From Roseibacillus sp. (GTDB lineage Bacteria > Verrucomicrobiota > Verrucomicrobiae > Verrucomicrobiales > Akkermansiaceae), in contig PBNG01000063.1 of NCBI GenBank assembly GCA_002723015.1, positions 1 through 20,095 on the forward strand: DNA of 20,095 nt. The letters are read 5' to 3'. Shown one piece after another: positions 1 through 10,200 of this stretch; positions within the stretch are counted from its first letter, which is position 1; each line of letters begins with the position of its first letter. The position numbers were made by a program, and so were the translations under genes. The notes under the pieces are model-generated. The model did not search any database, had not been told where the DNA came from, and saw only the letters and a list, made by a program, of their open reading frames with translations.

Positions 1-423
1 CAGTCAGGAGAAAAATCTGGAGAGCCCGCCGGGGTATCTGCTGGAAGGAGAAAGAGCGGAAAATTACTTTCTTTCCGGGACATCCCGAGGGGAGGCTTCA
101 CTCGTGAACTGGGTTTTCTCGACGTGCCGGAGTTGCTCGTCGGACAGAAAACCTACCGGCTTGGAGTATGTGCTCCCAGAGAGTTATGGCCGAAATTCAT
201 TCAGAAGAAGACTCTCTCTCAAAGTAAGGCTCCCTCGGCTCAGGAGGTCCGCCACCATACGATTGGAGGGATTCGAGCTGAGCACGGAGTGGTTTGAATC
301 AAGATACCCCTCATGAGAGGACAAAGGGCCTCGCGGGGATCAATTTCAAAGGATCATGTGAGTATTCCCGAACGCTTGGCGCTTGAAAAATGGGCCGTTG
401 GGGGCTCCAATCAGAAGTCCACC
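1..423. other. Upstream region with no recognised gene
   Basis: Two plus-strand frames are open from the left edge. One ends at the TGA at 295-297 and the other at the TGA at 314-316. Neither translation resembles a family I know, and both are arginine/serine-rich like non-coding frames. At most one could be the tail of a gene starting outside the window. No strong promoter, hairpin with a U-run, or tRNA was seen. The last ~100 bases are probably the 5' leader of the DUF1549/DUF1553 gene. An in-frame ATG at 313 would lengthen that gene by 37 residues, but it puts a charged, non-hydrophobic stretch in front of an otherwise good signal peptide, so I did not use it. Confidence 0.5.
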
Positions 424-3400
424 ATGAGACTACCCATCATCGTCCCTGCGTTCGTATTCTTCGGGGCCGGGCTATTAGCGGCCCGGGGTGAAGCCCTGAC
501 GTCGGAGCAGACGGAATTCTTCGAGAATAAGATTCGTCCGGTCCTCGCGGAGAGTTGCTACGAATGCCATAACAGCATCGACAAGAAAAAGGGGGATCTG
601 GCACTGGATTGGAGCGAACCTCTGATCGATTCCGGAGTGATCGTCCCGGGAAACCCTGAAGAGAGCGCCCTCATCAAGGCAATCAGACATGACGGTGATT
701 TCGAGCCGATGCCTTTAAAGAGCCCCAAGCTGGCTAAGCTGATTATCAAGAATTTTGAGGACTGGGTCAGGATGGGCGCTCCAGATCCCCGGGTCACCAA
801 GCCAACAAAGGAGGAGCTTGCCAGTCAGGTGGACTGGGATGCGGTGCGCGACAAGAGGTCTGAGTGGTGGTCGTTCCAGCCCGTTACCAGAAAAACTCCT
901 CCCGAGGCGGACGCAGCCGAATGGAATCAGACGGAGATTGACCGATTCATTCATGCCGGTCTCCGGGAGAATGGGCTTGAGCCACAGAGTGTCGCAGATC
1001 CCGGAACCCTCGTGCGGCGCCTGCACCTGATCCTGACGGGGCTGCCTCCCAAGCCGGCTGAGGTGGAGGCTTTCATGAAGAATCCCAGCGATGAAGCCTA
1101 TGAGGACTTAGTCGATCGATTGCTGTCCTCCAAGGCTTATGGAGAGCGCTGGGGGCGCTACTGGCTTGATTGGTTTCGTTATGCTGAGTCCTATGGCAGC
1201 GAGGGAGATCCGAATGTTCCCTACGCAGGACGCTACAGGGATTATGTGATCCGGGCTCTTAACCAGGATGTGCCCTATGATCAGCTTTTGCGCGAAGCAG
1301 TGGCTGGCGATCTGCTGGAAAAGCCCCGTGTGAACGATGAAGAGGGACTTAATGAGAGTGCGATCGGCCCTGCTCATTTCCGCATGGTTCCGCATGGCTT
1401 CGGGGTTACCGATGCCTATGACGAGCAGATCACTTTTACCGACAACGCAGTTGATGTGCTGACCAAGGCCACCATGGGGCTGACTGTATCGTGTGCGCGT
1501 TGTCATAATCACAAGTTCGATCCGATCAGCCAGAAGGATTACTACAAGTTCTACGGGATGGTCGTGAGCAGCCGACCGGCTATCGTCAATGTGGATTCCC
1601 CGGAATTGAGGGATCTGCACCGGGAAGAGCTTCTGGACCTCAAGGGTCGGATTCGTTCCGCGCTTGGTTCCCACTGGATGAAGCAGGTGGATTCCGCTCT
1701 GGGAAGGTTGTGGAACGATAAACTGGACAAGATCCCGGACACGGACCCCCTCGCTGGATGGGCAAAATTAAGGGACAGCAACCCGGAGGAGCTGGTCCGG
1801 GAGCTGGAAGCCATGAGTAAGCGGTATGAAGAGGGAATGGCGCATAATGAACAGGTAAAGAGCAAGGCCACCTTCTATGCAGATCTTCGGGAACAGGCCG
1901 GTTATGACCGGTGGTTCAGGAGCGGCAATGGCCTTGGCGACAAGGTCAGCCCCGCCGGCTCGTTTGTTGTGGCTTCAGAAGGGGCACGGGCACTTAGGGG
2001 AATCTATCCCGCCGGAGTCTATTCTCATATGCTCTCCGACAAGCACAGTGCGACCCTGAGTTCGGTATTCCACAGAGCCAGGGGAGGACGTAATTCGATC
2101 CGGGCAATGGGAGAAGGTTCGATTGCCCGGTTTACCCTGCGAAGCTATCCGCTTTCCCACGGAGGACTTCACCCCACTCCCGGCCTCCGGCCTCAGGTAA
2201 GCTGGATCAACCTGAACAAATACAAATACTGGAACGGGGAGAAGGGGTATTATCATATCAATACTTCTTCGGACTCCACCTTCAGGAACGGAGGAAACGA
2301 ACGTTCCTGGTTCGGGGTCTTTGAAGTGTATGCGGGAGATGAGGCGATGCGGGAACTGGGCGCGCCAATGGTCGCGCTGCCGGGAGACTTGAGCTCGATC
2401 AGAGATCGTAAGTCGCTCGAAGGTTTTTACCGCCGTTCACTCATGGACGCATTGACCGGGTGGAGCAATCTCAAGATGAATGACTCCCAGGCCCTCCTGC
2501 TGGACTCAATGGTCAGTCGGGGTTTCCTGCCAAGCGAGGTGGCGGGGCTTCCGGAGAGCCTGAAAATCCTCTTGGAAAAATACCGCAGTCTGGAAGCGGA
2601 AATCCGTAATCCGGCCCGGGTCCCCGGTGTAATGGACGGGGAACCATGGGATCAACCTCTTCTGGATCGGGGCGATTACAAGAAGGAGGGCGATCCTGTA
2701 GAGCGAGGTTTTCTGGAAGTGTTCGGGGGGCGGACTTATACCAAGAATGGGAGCGGGCGTCTGGAGTTGGCCGAGGATATTGTGGGGAAGGATAATACCC
2801 TCACGACCCGGGTCATTGTGAACCGGCTCTGGCACCATATCTTTGGACGGGGTCTGGTTGCATCAGCGGACAACTTCGGACGCTTAGGGAGTGAACCAAG
2901 TCATCCTGAACTCCTTGACTCCCTCGCGCTTGATTTTCGTGAGAACGGGTGGTCGATGAAGCGAACGGTCCGCCAGATGGTCATGAGTCGGGTTTTCCGC
3001 TCCGCCAGCAGAGTGCCGGTGGCGAACAGGGGAAAGGATGATGCAAATCTTCAGCTGGCGTATTACACCCCGAGGCGTCTCGACGCAGAGGCAGTCCTCG
3101 ACACGATCCGTTTCGTGGCCGCCAACGAGGCTGGCCAGCGAGCTGTCTATACCAATCAGAAACGTAATGGTCTCAACCGTTTTCTCACGGCGTTCAACTA
3201 CCCGATCCCGACGAGTACGGTAGGAGTCCGCAATGTAACCAATGTCCCTGCGCAGGCTCTCATGCTGATGAATGGGGAGACAACCAAGAGAGCTGCCCGG
3301 CAATGGAGTGACCGGGTGAAGGGGGACCCGGACCTGAAGTCAGATCGGGAGAGGATACAGAGATTTTTCATGCAGGCCTACGCCCGTCCGGCAAGTGAAG

Positions 3401-4446
3401 AGGAAATCACAGCCTGCCTAGATTATCTTTCCGGGAAAGTGAGCGATAAGCTGCCTAAACTTGAGAGGGAACAGGCACTTCTCAGGGAGAAACTTGCGGC
3501 CCTGCGGCGTGGTCGGCAGGAGGAAATAGCTCCTGTCCGATCCAGGTTGCAGGCCGAAGTTGATGCAAGAAATGAGGCTCAGAAAGACTTGGGAGAGGTT
3601 CAAGTCGACCTCAAGCCATTCGCGCGCTGGGATTTTGAAGGGGATATCAAGGACTCGGTGGGAGCAATGCACGGTGAAATCAAGGGAGCGGCCAGGGTGA
3701 TTGATGGATCCATGTTCCTCAGGGGAGGAGGCGTCTGGACGAGGCCAATATCGAAGGATCTCCGAGAATTCACCCTCGAAGTTCAGGTGCAATTGGACAA
3801 TGAGAACCAAACGGGCGGTGGAGCGATGAGTTTGCAGAGATCCGACGGCAAAGTGTTCGATGGGATCGTATATGCGGAGGTGTCTCCCCGGACATGGCTG
3901 ACTGGGAGCGATAAACATTCCCGCACCGCTCCCTTTGGAGGGGGAGAGGATATGGAGGCCGACAAGCGGCCAGTCCGGTTGATGATGGTCTACAAGGCAG
4001 ATGGGACAACCATTGCTTACCGGGACGGGAAACCGTATGGGAAACCGATCAACAAGGGCAGGGTGGAATACAAGAAGGGCAAAGCGCAGGTCGTCTTCGG
4101 GACCCGGCACGGACTTTCGCCGGGCGGCCCCGGCAGATCCCTGACGGGTCGCATCTTTGAGGCGCGGTTATACGACCGGGCGCTCACCCCGCAGGAGGCA
4201 GCAGCGGCTTCCTCGGGAACCCTGCTGGAGGTGGTAACGGAAGGTTTGCTGGCAGAGGCAATGGCCCCCGCCCGTAAAAAGGCTGTTGAACGCTTTGATG
4301 GAGAGATTTCCCTTCTTGAACAGCGGCTTGCAACGGTCGGGGAGGAGATTGAAATTACCCGCGAAGCTCTCAATGCGGGAGGAGATCCCTATTTCAAGAT
4401 TGCGCATGCGATTCTTAATTCCAAGGAACTGATTTATGTCTACTGA
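424..4446 (+). CDS. Secreted DUF1549/DUF1553 protein with planctomycete-type cytochrome c motif and inserted LamG-like domain
   Basis: This is a large exported protein (1340 aa) of the planctomycete/verrucomicrobial 'PSCyt1-DUF1549-DUF1553' family. Its biochemical role is not established; the family is commonly found near carbohydrate-degradation genes. The chosen ATG at 424 begins a signal peptide ([13 protein letters not shown]..., about 24 residues). Domains in order: an N-terminal PSCyt1 segment with a CxxCH haem-type motif (C45, C48, H49); DUF1549 at about residues 170-385, with a second CxxCH (C357, C360, H361) in [12 protein letters not shown]; a poorly recognised middle region at about 390-750; DUF1553 from about 760 ([19 protein letters not shown]). 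Near the C-terminus two charged, coiled-coil-like stretches (about 1010-1060 and 1278-1318) flank a LamG/concanavalin-like domain (about 1062-1256). The chain then ends with the usual DUF1553 tail ([13 protein letters not shown]). The stop overlaps the next gene's start by 11 bases, so the two are probably translationally coupled. The family assignment is firm. Haem binding is only suggested by the motifs. Confidence 0.93.
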   Translation: MRLPIIVPAFVFFGAGLLAARGEALTSEQTEFFENKIRPVLAESCYECHNSIDKKKGDLALDWSEPLIDSGVIVPGNPEESALIKAIRHDGDFEPMPLKSPKLAKLIIKNFEDWVRMGAPDPRVTKPTKEELASQVDWDAVRDKRSEWWSFQPVTRKTPPEADAAEWNQTEIDRFIHAGLRENGLEPQSVADPGTLVRRLHLILTGLPPKPAEVEAFMKNPSDEAYEDLVDRLLSSKAYGERWGRYWLDWFRYAESYGSEGDPNVPYAGRYRDYVIRALNQDVPYDQLLREAVAGDLLEKPRVNDEEGLNESAIGPAHFRMVPHGFGVTDAYDEQITFTDNAVDVLTKATMGLTVSCARCHNHKFDPISQKDYYKFYGMVVSSRPAIVNVDSPELRDLHREELLDLKGRIRSALGSHWMKQVDSALGRLWNDKLDKIPDTDPLAGWAKLRDSNPEELVRELEAMSKRYEEGMAHNEQVKSKATFYADLREQAGYDRWFRSGNGLGDKVSPAGSFVVASEGARALRGIYPAGVYSHMLSDKHSATLSSVFHRARGGRNSIRAMGEGSIARFTLRSYPLSHGGLHPTPGLRPQVSWINLNKYKYWNGEKGYYHINTSSDSTFRNGGNERSWFGVFEVYAGDEAMRELGAPMVALPGDLSSIRDRKSLEGFYRRSLMDALTGWSNLKMNDSQALLLDSMVSRGFLPSEVAGLPESLKILLEKYRSLEAEIRNPARVPGVMDGEPWDQPLLDRGDYKKEGDPVERGFLEVFGGRTYTKNGSGRLELAEDIVGKDNTLTTRVIVNRLWHHIFGRGLVASADNFGRLGSEPSHPELLDSLALDFRENGWSMKRTVRQMVMSRVFRSASRVPVANRGKDDANLQLAYYTPRRLDAEAVLDTIRFVAANEAGQRAVYTNQKRNGLNRFLTAFNYPIPTSTVGVRNVTNVPAQALMLMNGETTKRAARQWSDRVKGDPDLKSDRERIQRFFMQAYARPASEEEITACLDYLSGKVSDKLPKLEREQALLREKLAALRRGRQEEIAPVRSRLQAEVDARNEAQKDLGEVQVDLKPFARWDFEGDIKDSVGAMHGEIKGAARVIDGSMFLRGGGVWTRPISKDLREFTLEVQVQLDNENQTGGGAMSLQRSDGKVFDGIVYAEVSPRTWLTGSDKHSRTAPFGGGEDMEADKRPVRLMMVYKADGTTIAYRDGKPYGKPINKGRVEYKKGKAQVVFGTRHGLSPGGPGRSLTGRIFEARLYDRALTPQEAAAASSGTLLEVVTEGLLAEAMAPARKKAVERFDGEISLLEQRLATVGEEIEITREALNAGGDPYFKIAHAILNSKELIYVY

Positions 4447-5887
4447 TCCCAATTTCTCTTCTCACGACCCATTTCGTCCTGCCCTTGCGGCTGACAGGCG
4501 GGAGTTTCTCAGGCTGACCTCGGGAGGAGTGAGTGCCCTTGCACTCTCGAGTCTGATCAATAAGGGACAAGCGGCAGAGTTGAGTGGGCCCAAACTACAC
4601 CATCATCAAAAAGCGAAGTCCGTCATCCTGTGCTACATGTCCGGCGGGTTTTCCCATGTTGATTCGTTCGATCCCAAGCCGATCCTCAAGAAGATGCACG
4701 GCAAGCCGCTGCCCATGGCGATTGAGAGGACCCAGTTCGACGCGGTAGGCAACATCATGGCTTCGCCATGGGAGTCAAAGAAGTGGGGACAATCGGGGCT
4801 GGAGATGACGGACATGTTTCCCAAGATCGCGGAACGTGCGGATGATCTCGCCATCGTACGCTCAATGACCGCCAATTTCAGCGAGCACTCTCAGGCCAAT
4901 TTCTTCATGCACACCGGGTTTCCCTTCCTGGGCTATCCCAGTGCCGGATCTTGGGTGACCTACGGATGCGGAACCGAGAATCCGAACCTTCCCGGGTATG
5001 TTGTTCTTCGTTCGAACAAGGCCTCCATTCCGCATGGTGGAGTGAGTATCTTCGGCAATGCCTTTCTGCCCGCCACCACCCAAGGTTCCATCTTCAACAT
5101 CACAGACAAGCAGGCAGTTCCCAATATCAATCCGGCCATGCTCAAGGCCGAACAGCGCCGGGCGCTCGATCTGATCGGAACACTGGATCGGCGCTTTTCA
5201 GAGCGGATGGCAGCCAAGGATGCGGTCATCTCATCAATCAGGAATGCTGAGACAGCCTTCCTCATGCAGCAGGCGGTTCCTGAGCTGACGGATATCAGCA
5301 AGGAAAGCGAATCCACCCGGGAAATGTACGGGATCGACAGTAAGGACGACAACAAGGCCCAGTATGCGCGGCAGTGTCTCATGGCTCGGCGTCTGGTGGA
5401 ACGGGGCGTGCGCTTCGTGGAACTCTCGTGCGCCAGCTACGGTATTGGAGCGGGAGGAGGGGGAAACCCATGGGACCAGCACGGGGATCTCAAGCGAGGC
5501 CATGGAGCAATGGCCGGTCAGGTCGACGGGCCCATCGCCGCTCTGCTCAAGGATCTCAAGGAACGTGGAATGCTGGAAGAGACCCTTGTAGTGTTCACTG
5601 GTGAATTTGGGCGGGCTCCTTTCTCGCAGGGAGGCCACGGTCGCGATCATGATCCCTTCGGATTCAGTGCGTGGATGGCGGGTGGAGGGGTGAAAGGGGG
5701 CAGAGCCCATGGAGCAACGGATGAATTCGGCTACAAGGCTGCGGTGGATATCTCGACCGTTTACGATTTATGGGCCACGGTCCTGCATCAGCTTGGGATC
5801 GACCATGAGAAACTGACCTTCCGGTGGAGTGGACGGGATCTCAGGCTCACGGACGTCCACGGGCACGTCTGGAAAGATCTTGTGTGA
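4436..5887 (+). CDS. Tat-exported DUF1501 protein
   Basis: This 483-aa protein belongs to the DUF1501 family, a branch of the alkaline phosphatase/sulfatase-like superfamily whose substrate is unknown. It starts at ATG 4436, inside the end of the upstream gene, with an AAGGAA ribosome-binding site at 4423-4428. The N-terminus carries a twin-arginine signal ([12 protein letters not shown] followed by a hydrophobic stretch and an alanine-rich cleavage region), so it is expected to be exported folded by the Tat pathway. Family motifs include [17 protein letters not shown] near residue 62, TGEFGRAPF near 385, and the C-terminal [20 protein letters not shown] block. DUF1553-DUF1501 pairs are a standard arrangement in Verrucomicrobiota and Planctomycetota and presumably act together outside the cytoplasm. 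In the C-terminal block it has [11 protein letters not shown] and FRWSGRD where the paralogue at the right edge has the more usual [11 protein letters not shown] and FRFKGRD. Confidence 0.93.
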   Translation: MSTDPNFSSHDPFRPALAADRREFLRLTSGGVSALALSSLINKGQAAELSGPKLHHHQKAKSVILCYMSGGFSHVDSFDPKPILKKMHGKPLPMAIERTQFDAVGNIMASPWESKKWGQSGLEMTDMFPKIAERADDLAIVRSMTANFSEHSQANFFMHTGFPFLGYPSAGSWVTYGCGTENPNLPGYVVLRSNKASIPHGGVSIFGNAFLPATTQGSIFNITDKQAVPNINPAMLKAEQRRALDLIGTLDRRFSERMAAKDAVISSIRNAETAFLMQQAVPELTDISKESESTREMYGIDSKDDNKAQYARQCLMARRLVERGVRFVELSCASYGIGAGGGGNPWDQHGDLKRGHGAMAGQVDGPIAALLKDLKERGMLEETLVVFTGEFGRAPFSQGGHGRDHDPFGFSAWMAGGGVKGGRAHGATDEFGYKAAVDISTVYDLWATVLHQLGIDHEKLTFRWSGRDLRLTDVHGHVWKDLV

Positions 5888-5908
5888 GCGAAAGATCGTT
5901 TCGTAAGG

Positions 5909-5961
5909 CCGTGAAAAGTCGTGGATGTTCTCAGAGTGCGTAGTCGCACGCCCTTTCACGG
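5909..5961. terminator. Nested inverted repeat between convergent genes, possible bidirectional terminator
   Basis: An outer 8-bp perfect stem (CCGTGAAA at 5909-5916 with TTTCACGG at 5954-5961) encloses an inner 5-bp hairpin (GTGCG, loop TAGT, CGCAC at 5936-5949). It lies between two convergent genes (stops at 5887 and 5993), the expected place for a shared terminator. There is no run of T after either arm, so it is not a classical intrinsic terminator. Confidence 0.45.
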
Positions 5962-5992
5962 GAGGATGGTGGAATGCGAAACTTGAAGTGAG

Positions 5993-7258
5993 CTAGAAGC
6001 TGTAGCCAAGCCCCAGTCCCGCACTGAATCCGCTGAGGTCCACATCAAATGAGCTGCTTCCGACGTTTCCGCTGAGATCTTCTGTGTAGTCCTGGCGGAG
6101 ATTTACCTCGAGAGACCAGCTCTCGTTGAGCTGGTATCCGGCTGATGCCTGAAGGTAGAAACCCCAGAGAATAGAGCTGCCAATGTTGTCGGCGGACGAG
6201 CTGTCAATCACCAGAGGAGCTCCATTGTTGATCTGCTGGAGAAGTTGATCACTACGCATCGCTTTCCACGATGCGACATTGAGTGCAAAGCCCGCCCCCA
6301 TTGAGGCATAAAATCGGTTTTCGAACCGGTAGGAGGCCTCTGCACCGAATGCCAGGCTCCAGGTGTCAAGGTCGAGGGATTCGTCGACAGTATCATACCA
6401 CAGGGCGACGTCCGAGGTTCGCAGGGTGGGGCTGAAGACCCGGCTGCCCGCTACCGGTTGGTTGGGAACCAGTGGGGCCACGATATTCGGAGCTCCCGTG
6501 TACGGTACTTCCCGGGGGAGGTCCAGACCGCTGATATCGTAAACATCCGTGGCCGCAATATCGAATGTATCCATCTGCGCTCGAGCAGAGAGGGTATTGA
6601 GACCGCGGCGCATGCCGTTGATTTCTGCGAAAGAAACATGAATTGAGGGTCCAGCACTCCACCCATTTCCTAGTTCACCCTGGTAACGCAATTTCAGGTA
6701 GGGAGCAGATACGCGGTCGGCTTCCTCATTCCATCCGGTTGCCGCGGCGCTGGAGGACCGGGTGACTTCCTGATTCTCTCCTCCTGACGCGGTAAAAGAG
6801 AGCGTGTCACCCTGAATTTGCCCGAGCTCATCGTAGCCGTAGTCTGTGGTTCGGGTTGCCCGGGCATCAGGACGAACGAAACCATTATCATAGGCGCGTG
6901 CAAATGGCCCCTCCGCCGGTCCAATGCCAGGCACGGGGATGCTACTTGGCTGGAAAATGCTGGGAATATTAAAGCTGCTGATTCCCGTGCTGAAATCAAT
7001 GTCGCCTATGCTTCGCCACGATATCCCCACTCCGAGAGTCCAGCGGCCGGCAGGCGATCCCGGTGAGACAGGGATGATCTCCTTACTTGATTTAGGCGAG
7101 GGTTGGATGACGTCCTTTGCTGATGGTGGCCGGAGAGCATCCTTTGCTGATGGTGGCCGGAGAGCATTCTTGGCCCCGAGAATCCCATCTCCTGCGGTAG
7201 TCATGGAGAAGGGCGTCAGGAGAGAGGTAAGGAATGCGATTCCTATTCTGGTATTCAT
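5993..7258 (-). CDS. Predicted outer-membrane beta-barrel protein
   Basis: This 421-aa exported protein has an N-terminal signal peptide (MNTRIGIAFLTSLLTPFSMTTA). A proline/lysine-rich low-complexity linker (about residues 24-70) with two identical 9-residue units follows. The rest is rich in alternating hydrophobic/aromatic beta-strand-like segments. It ends in GLGLGYSF, with the C-terminal phenylalanine typical of outer-membrane barrels recognised by the BAM machinery. I cannot assign a specific family. It is the second gene of a minus-strand operon, 22 bases after the 1660-aa secreted repeat protein, so the two probably work together at the cell surface, for example as barrel and exposed or secreted partner. 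The spacer upstream of its ATG is pyrimidine-rich (CTTCTTCCCCC) with no Shine-Dalgarno match, so translation may depend on coupling to the upstream gene. The barrel assignment rests on sequence character and terminal residue, not on a homologue. Confidence 0.8.
   Translation of the reverse strand: MNTRIGIAFLTSLLTPFSMTTAGDGILGAKNALRPPSAKDALRPPSAKDVIQPSPKSSKEIIPVSPGSPAGRWTLGVGISWRSIGDIDFSTGISSFNIPSIFQPSSIPVPGIGPAEGPFARAYDNGFVRPDARATRTTDYGYDELGQIQGDTLSFTASGGENQEVTRSSSAAATGWNEEADRVSAPYLKLRYQGELGNGWSAGPSIHVSFAEINGMRRGLNTLSARAQMDTFDIAATDVYDISGLDLPREVPYTGAPNIVAPLVPNQPVAGSRVFSPTLRTSDVALWYDTVDESLDLDTWSLAFGAEASYRFENRFYASMGAGFALNVASWKAMRSDQLLQQINNGAPLVIDSSSADNIGSSILWGFYLQASAGYQLNESWSLEVNLRQDYTEDLSGNVGSSSFDVDLSGFSAGLGLGYSF
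7113..7167. repeat. Perfect 27-bp tandem duplication inside the barrel gene
   Basis: Bases 7114-7140 and 7141-7167 are identical over 27 bp. The array encodes two copies of a nine-residue unit (ALRPPSAKD) in the linker after the signal peptide of the outer-membrane protein. Because the unit is a multiple of three, gain or loss of copies keeps the frame. The absence of any base difference suggests recent duplication. Confidence 0.95.
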
Positions 7259-7280
7259 GGTGAAGGGGGAAGAAGAGGTT

Positions 7281-10200
7281 TCAAGGTCTGGGTTCGGGGT
7301 CCTTCCTGATCACCCGGTAGAAGCGGGTTCCAGCAGTGTTCGGGTGACTCGATGTTTTTGGCGGACCATTGTCCACCCATTGTGTGACATTGGCTCCTGC
7401 CGTGACATCGGGAACAACATTGACCCAGGTTTTTCCGTCCCGACCATATTGAATGGTATATACTGCTCCGACTTCGGAGATAAATTCGAGGAGCTTGTCC
7501 CCATTGGGGAGGGAGCCTACGCGATTCAATTCAATTCCTGGCGTCGAGAATAACACCTCGACAGGGTCCACAAGTTCAACCTGAAATTCAGGCTGGAAGC
7601 CTCCACTTGCGGTGACTTGAAAGTATTCCACCACGAGGTCAATGCTCTCGCCCGCTGCGAGAGGTTGGTTGTAAAGCAGGAAGGCCGTGCCCTCGGGCAC
7701 TCCCTGAGAATTATGGACGGTTACATCGCCCGGTAGTCCATCAATGAGCAGGCGGAACGCCGGGATCTCCAGAAGATTGTTGTTGGTCACCGTAATGGTT
7801 TGCTTGAACAGGGCCGTCTGCAGGTCAAGAGTGATATCCCCCTCCTGGATTGCCACGCTCCCGGGACTGACCACGCTTGTGGCTTCTCTATCGAAGTCAT
7901 CTTCGGTCGTTATGATCCTTCCATCGAAGGAGAGCAGCTCTGCCGAGGTCGCTATTGTGTCAATACCTGCGGGGACGCTGGAGGATACATCGTAAAGAAT
8001 TGCAAAGCTAATGGCGTCACCCGTCGGCAGATTCGCGATGGACCAGACAGGAGGGAGAGGTACTCCGTCGGGGCCAAACCCGACGATCGTTGTTCCCGGA
8101 GGAGAGGCTGATTCGAGTTGAATGGCGAGGTTGCTGGCGTCACTGGGGCCATTGTTGCTTGCCGTGATGACATGACTGAGATTTCCCGGGGTGCCACCCT
8201 CGGAGTATCCAGCGAGTACCGGATCGCGGGACTCGACCACCTCGATGGCAATATCGGCCTCCCCTTCGACGGAGGCACTGGACGCAATGGAGTTGTTCTG
8301 GGGATTCACATCTGTCTGGGCGACAGAAATCACCGAGGCAAGATTTGTGATTACGTCGACTCCTGCTTCCGTTGAGGGTCCGACGGTGAGCCGCAGGCGC
8401 ACTAGAGAGGTACTCCCGACCGGAAGATCTCCGACTGTCCAGGTGACGGACTCACCAGTGCTCTCGGTGGTTGTGCCGGCCAAAGGTTCTGCTTCTCCAA
8501 GGCTTACCCCCGGAGGCAGGTCGAAATTGTTCCGAAGCGATACATCGCTGGCAAAGGAGGGGCCCAGATTGGTTACGGTTACCATGTATTCAAGGTTCAA
8601 GGGGCCGGATCCGGCGATGGTTGGGTCAGCCAGTGCCATATTGGTAACCTGGAGGTCCGCTCTCGTGATAATGGAGGCGGCATCGGAAACTGCGGTTGCG
8701 GTTGAAACGTTGGTCTGAGTGACTCCTGTCAGGGTAGCGGTGCTGGTAATGACGTCGACGCCCTCATCAGCGCTGGGGTCAACAGAGAGAGCGACGGTAA
8801 GGGTTGCGGTAGTTCCCGCCGAAAGAGAGGGAAGGGTCCAGATGCCTTCCTGATAGGTCCCCTGATCCGGTGTGATACCCGCCACTGCAACTCCCGTGGT
8901 GAGAATACCAAGTTCCTCGCTGATAGTGAGGTCTGTTGCGGTCGAGGGTCCTTGGTTGGTTACCGAAACCGTGTAGGTAAGTCCTCCTGTGCCTGCGATG
9001 ATTGGGTCAGCTGACTCAAGCTGGTTGAGGCTGACGTTGACAATGGGCCTCACCTGAAGGGTGTCCGTTGACGGTCCACTGTTGCCCAAGGAGCTGGTCA
9101 GATCGCCAGTGGTATTGACGAAGGTCCCACCTTCAATACTGGTGACTTCCACCTGAAGGATACATCGACCACCAGCAGGGATCCTGCCGTTGGAATAGGA
9201 GAGCAGGGATCCTCCCGGACCCGCACTGGCACTCCCTCCTACACAGGTGCTGGAAAAATTCACGGGGTTCGAGAGAACAAGACCATCGGGCAGGGTGTTG
9301 CTGAATGAGAGGCCAATGGCATCGAGCGGAGAGGTGCTGTTGTCGATGGTATAGGTCAGGATCCCAACCTGCCCCGCGTTAAAGTCAGGCGAAAATTCCT
9401 GTGTGAACAGAGGCGGGGCTACGATTGTCAGATTGGCGGCGGCTCCGGGGCTGGTGCCCAGGGAAGAGGTGAGATCACTGGTCGTGCTCCCGTAGGTGCC
9501 TGCTGTCGCCTTGCTGGTGGTCACCTCGAAGCTGATGGTGCACACGGTGCCAGCGGGAACAACCGCATCACCGCTTATAGAAAAGGTATTTGTGTCACTT
9601 GAGAGGCTGAAAATGCCACCTTCTCCGCAGTTCAGGGTTTCTACCGGAAGCTGTTTTCCCGGGGGCACGTCACCCCTAATCATTCTGATTGCCTCGGGGA
9701 AGATATCTGAAAATGCCAGACCGCGTGCCTCAATCGCGCTCGCGGTGTTGTCTATGGTGTAGGTGACCGTGCTCTGGCCTCCGATGGGAACCGCACTGGG
9801 AGTGAAAACCTTCGTGATTGTGGGTGCTATTGGCTCCACTACAAGGGTGTCTGTGGCAGGAAGGCCAGTCCGTGGCTGCCCGTTGACTCGTGCACTCAGA
9901 CGGCTTGTAACATTGAGATGAGGTCCAAAGGCGGCGTCCGCCGGGACGGAGACCTCCACGGGAAAAGAACAGGTTTGTCCAGGAGCCAGACTGCCACCCT
10001 CTACCACGAGAAGGCTGGTCCCCGATATGCTGGAACCCGGACCGCATGGTTCAATGTTGATTTCCGGGACCTCGATGGAGATGTCGTCAAACCAGGCCTG
10101 GACAATCTCCGTGCCAGACGTGGAGCGGTTGGTGTATGCCCCGATGACAAGGGTATGGGAACCAGCGTTCAGGGGAATTTCAATGGAGGCCTCCCGCCAG

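Noticed and set aside
1..297. Left-edge open frame as the tail of a real gene
   Set aside because: Two overlapping plus frames are open, neither translation is recognisable, and nothing selects between them.
313..423. Upstream in-frame ATG extending the DUF1549/DUF1553 protein by 37 residues
   Set aside because: The extension is charged and would hide a standard signal peptide that starts at 424.
3418..4110. 230-codon minus-strand open frame within the DUF1553 gene
   Set aside because: It is antisense to the LamG/coiled-coil region, which has clear protein features on the plus strand.
6924..7553. 209-codon plus-strand open frame over the barrel/giant gene junction
   Set aside because: It spans the antisense of two genes and repeats the tandem unit as an artefact; no family resemblance.
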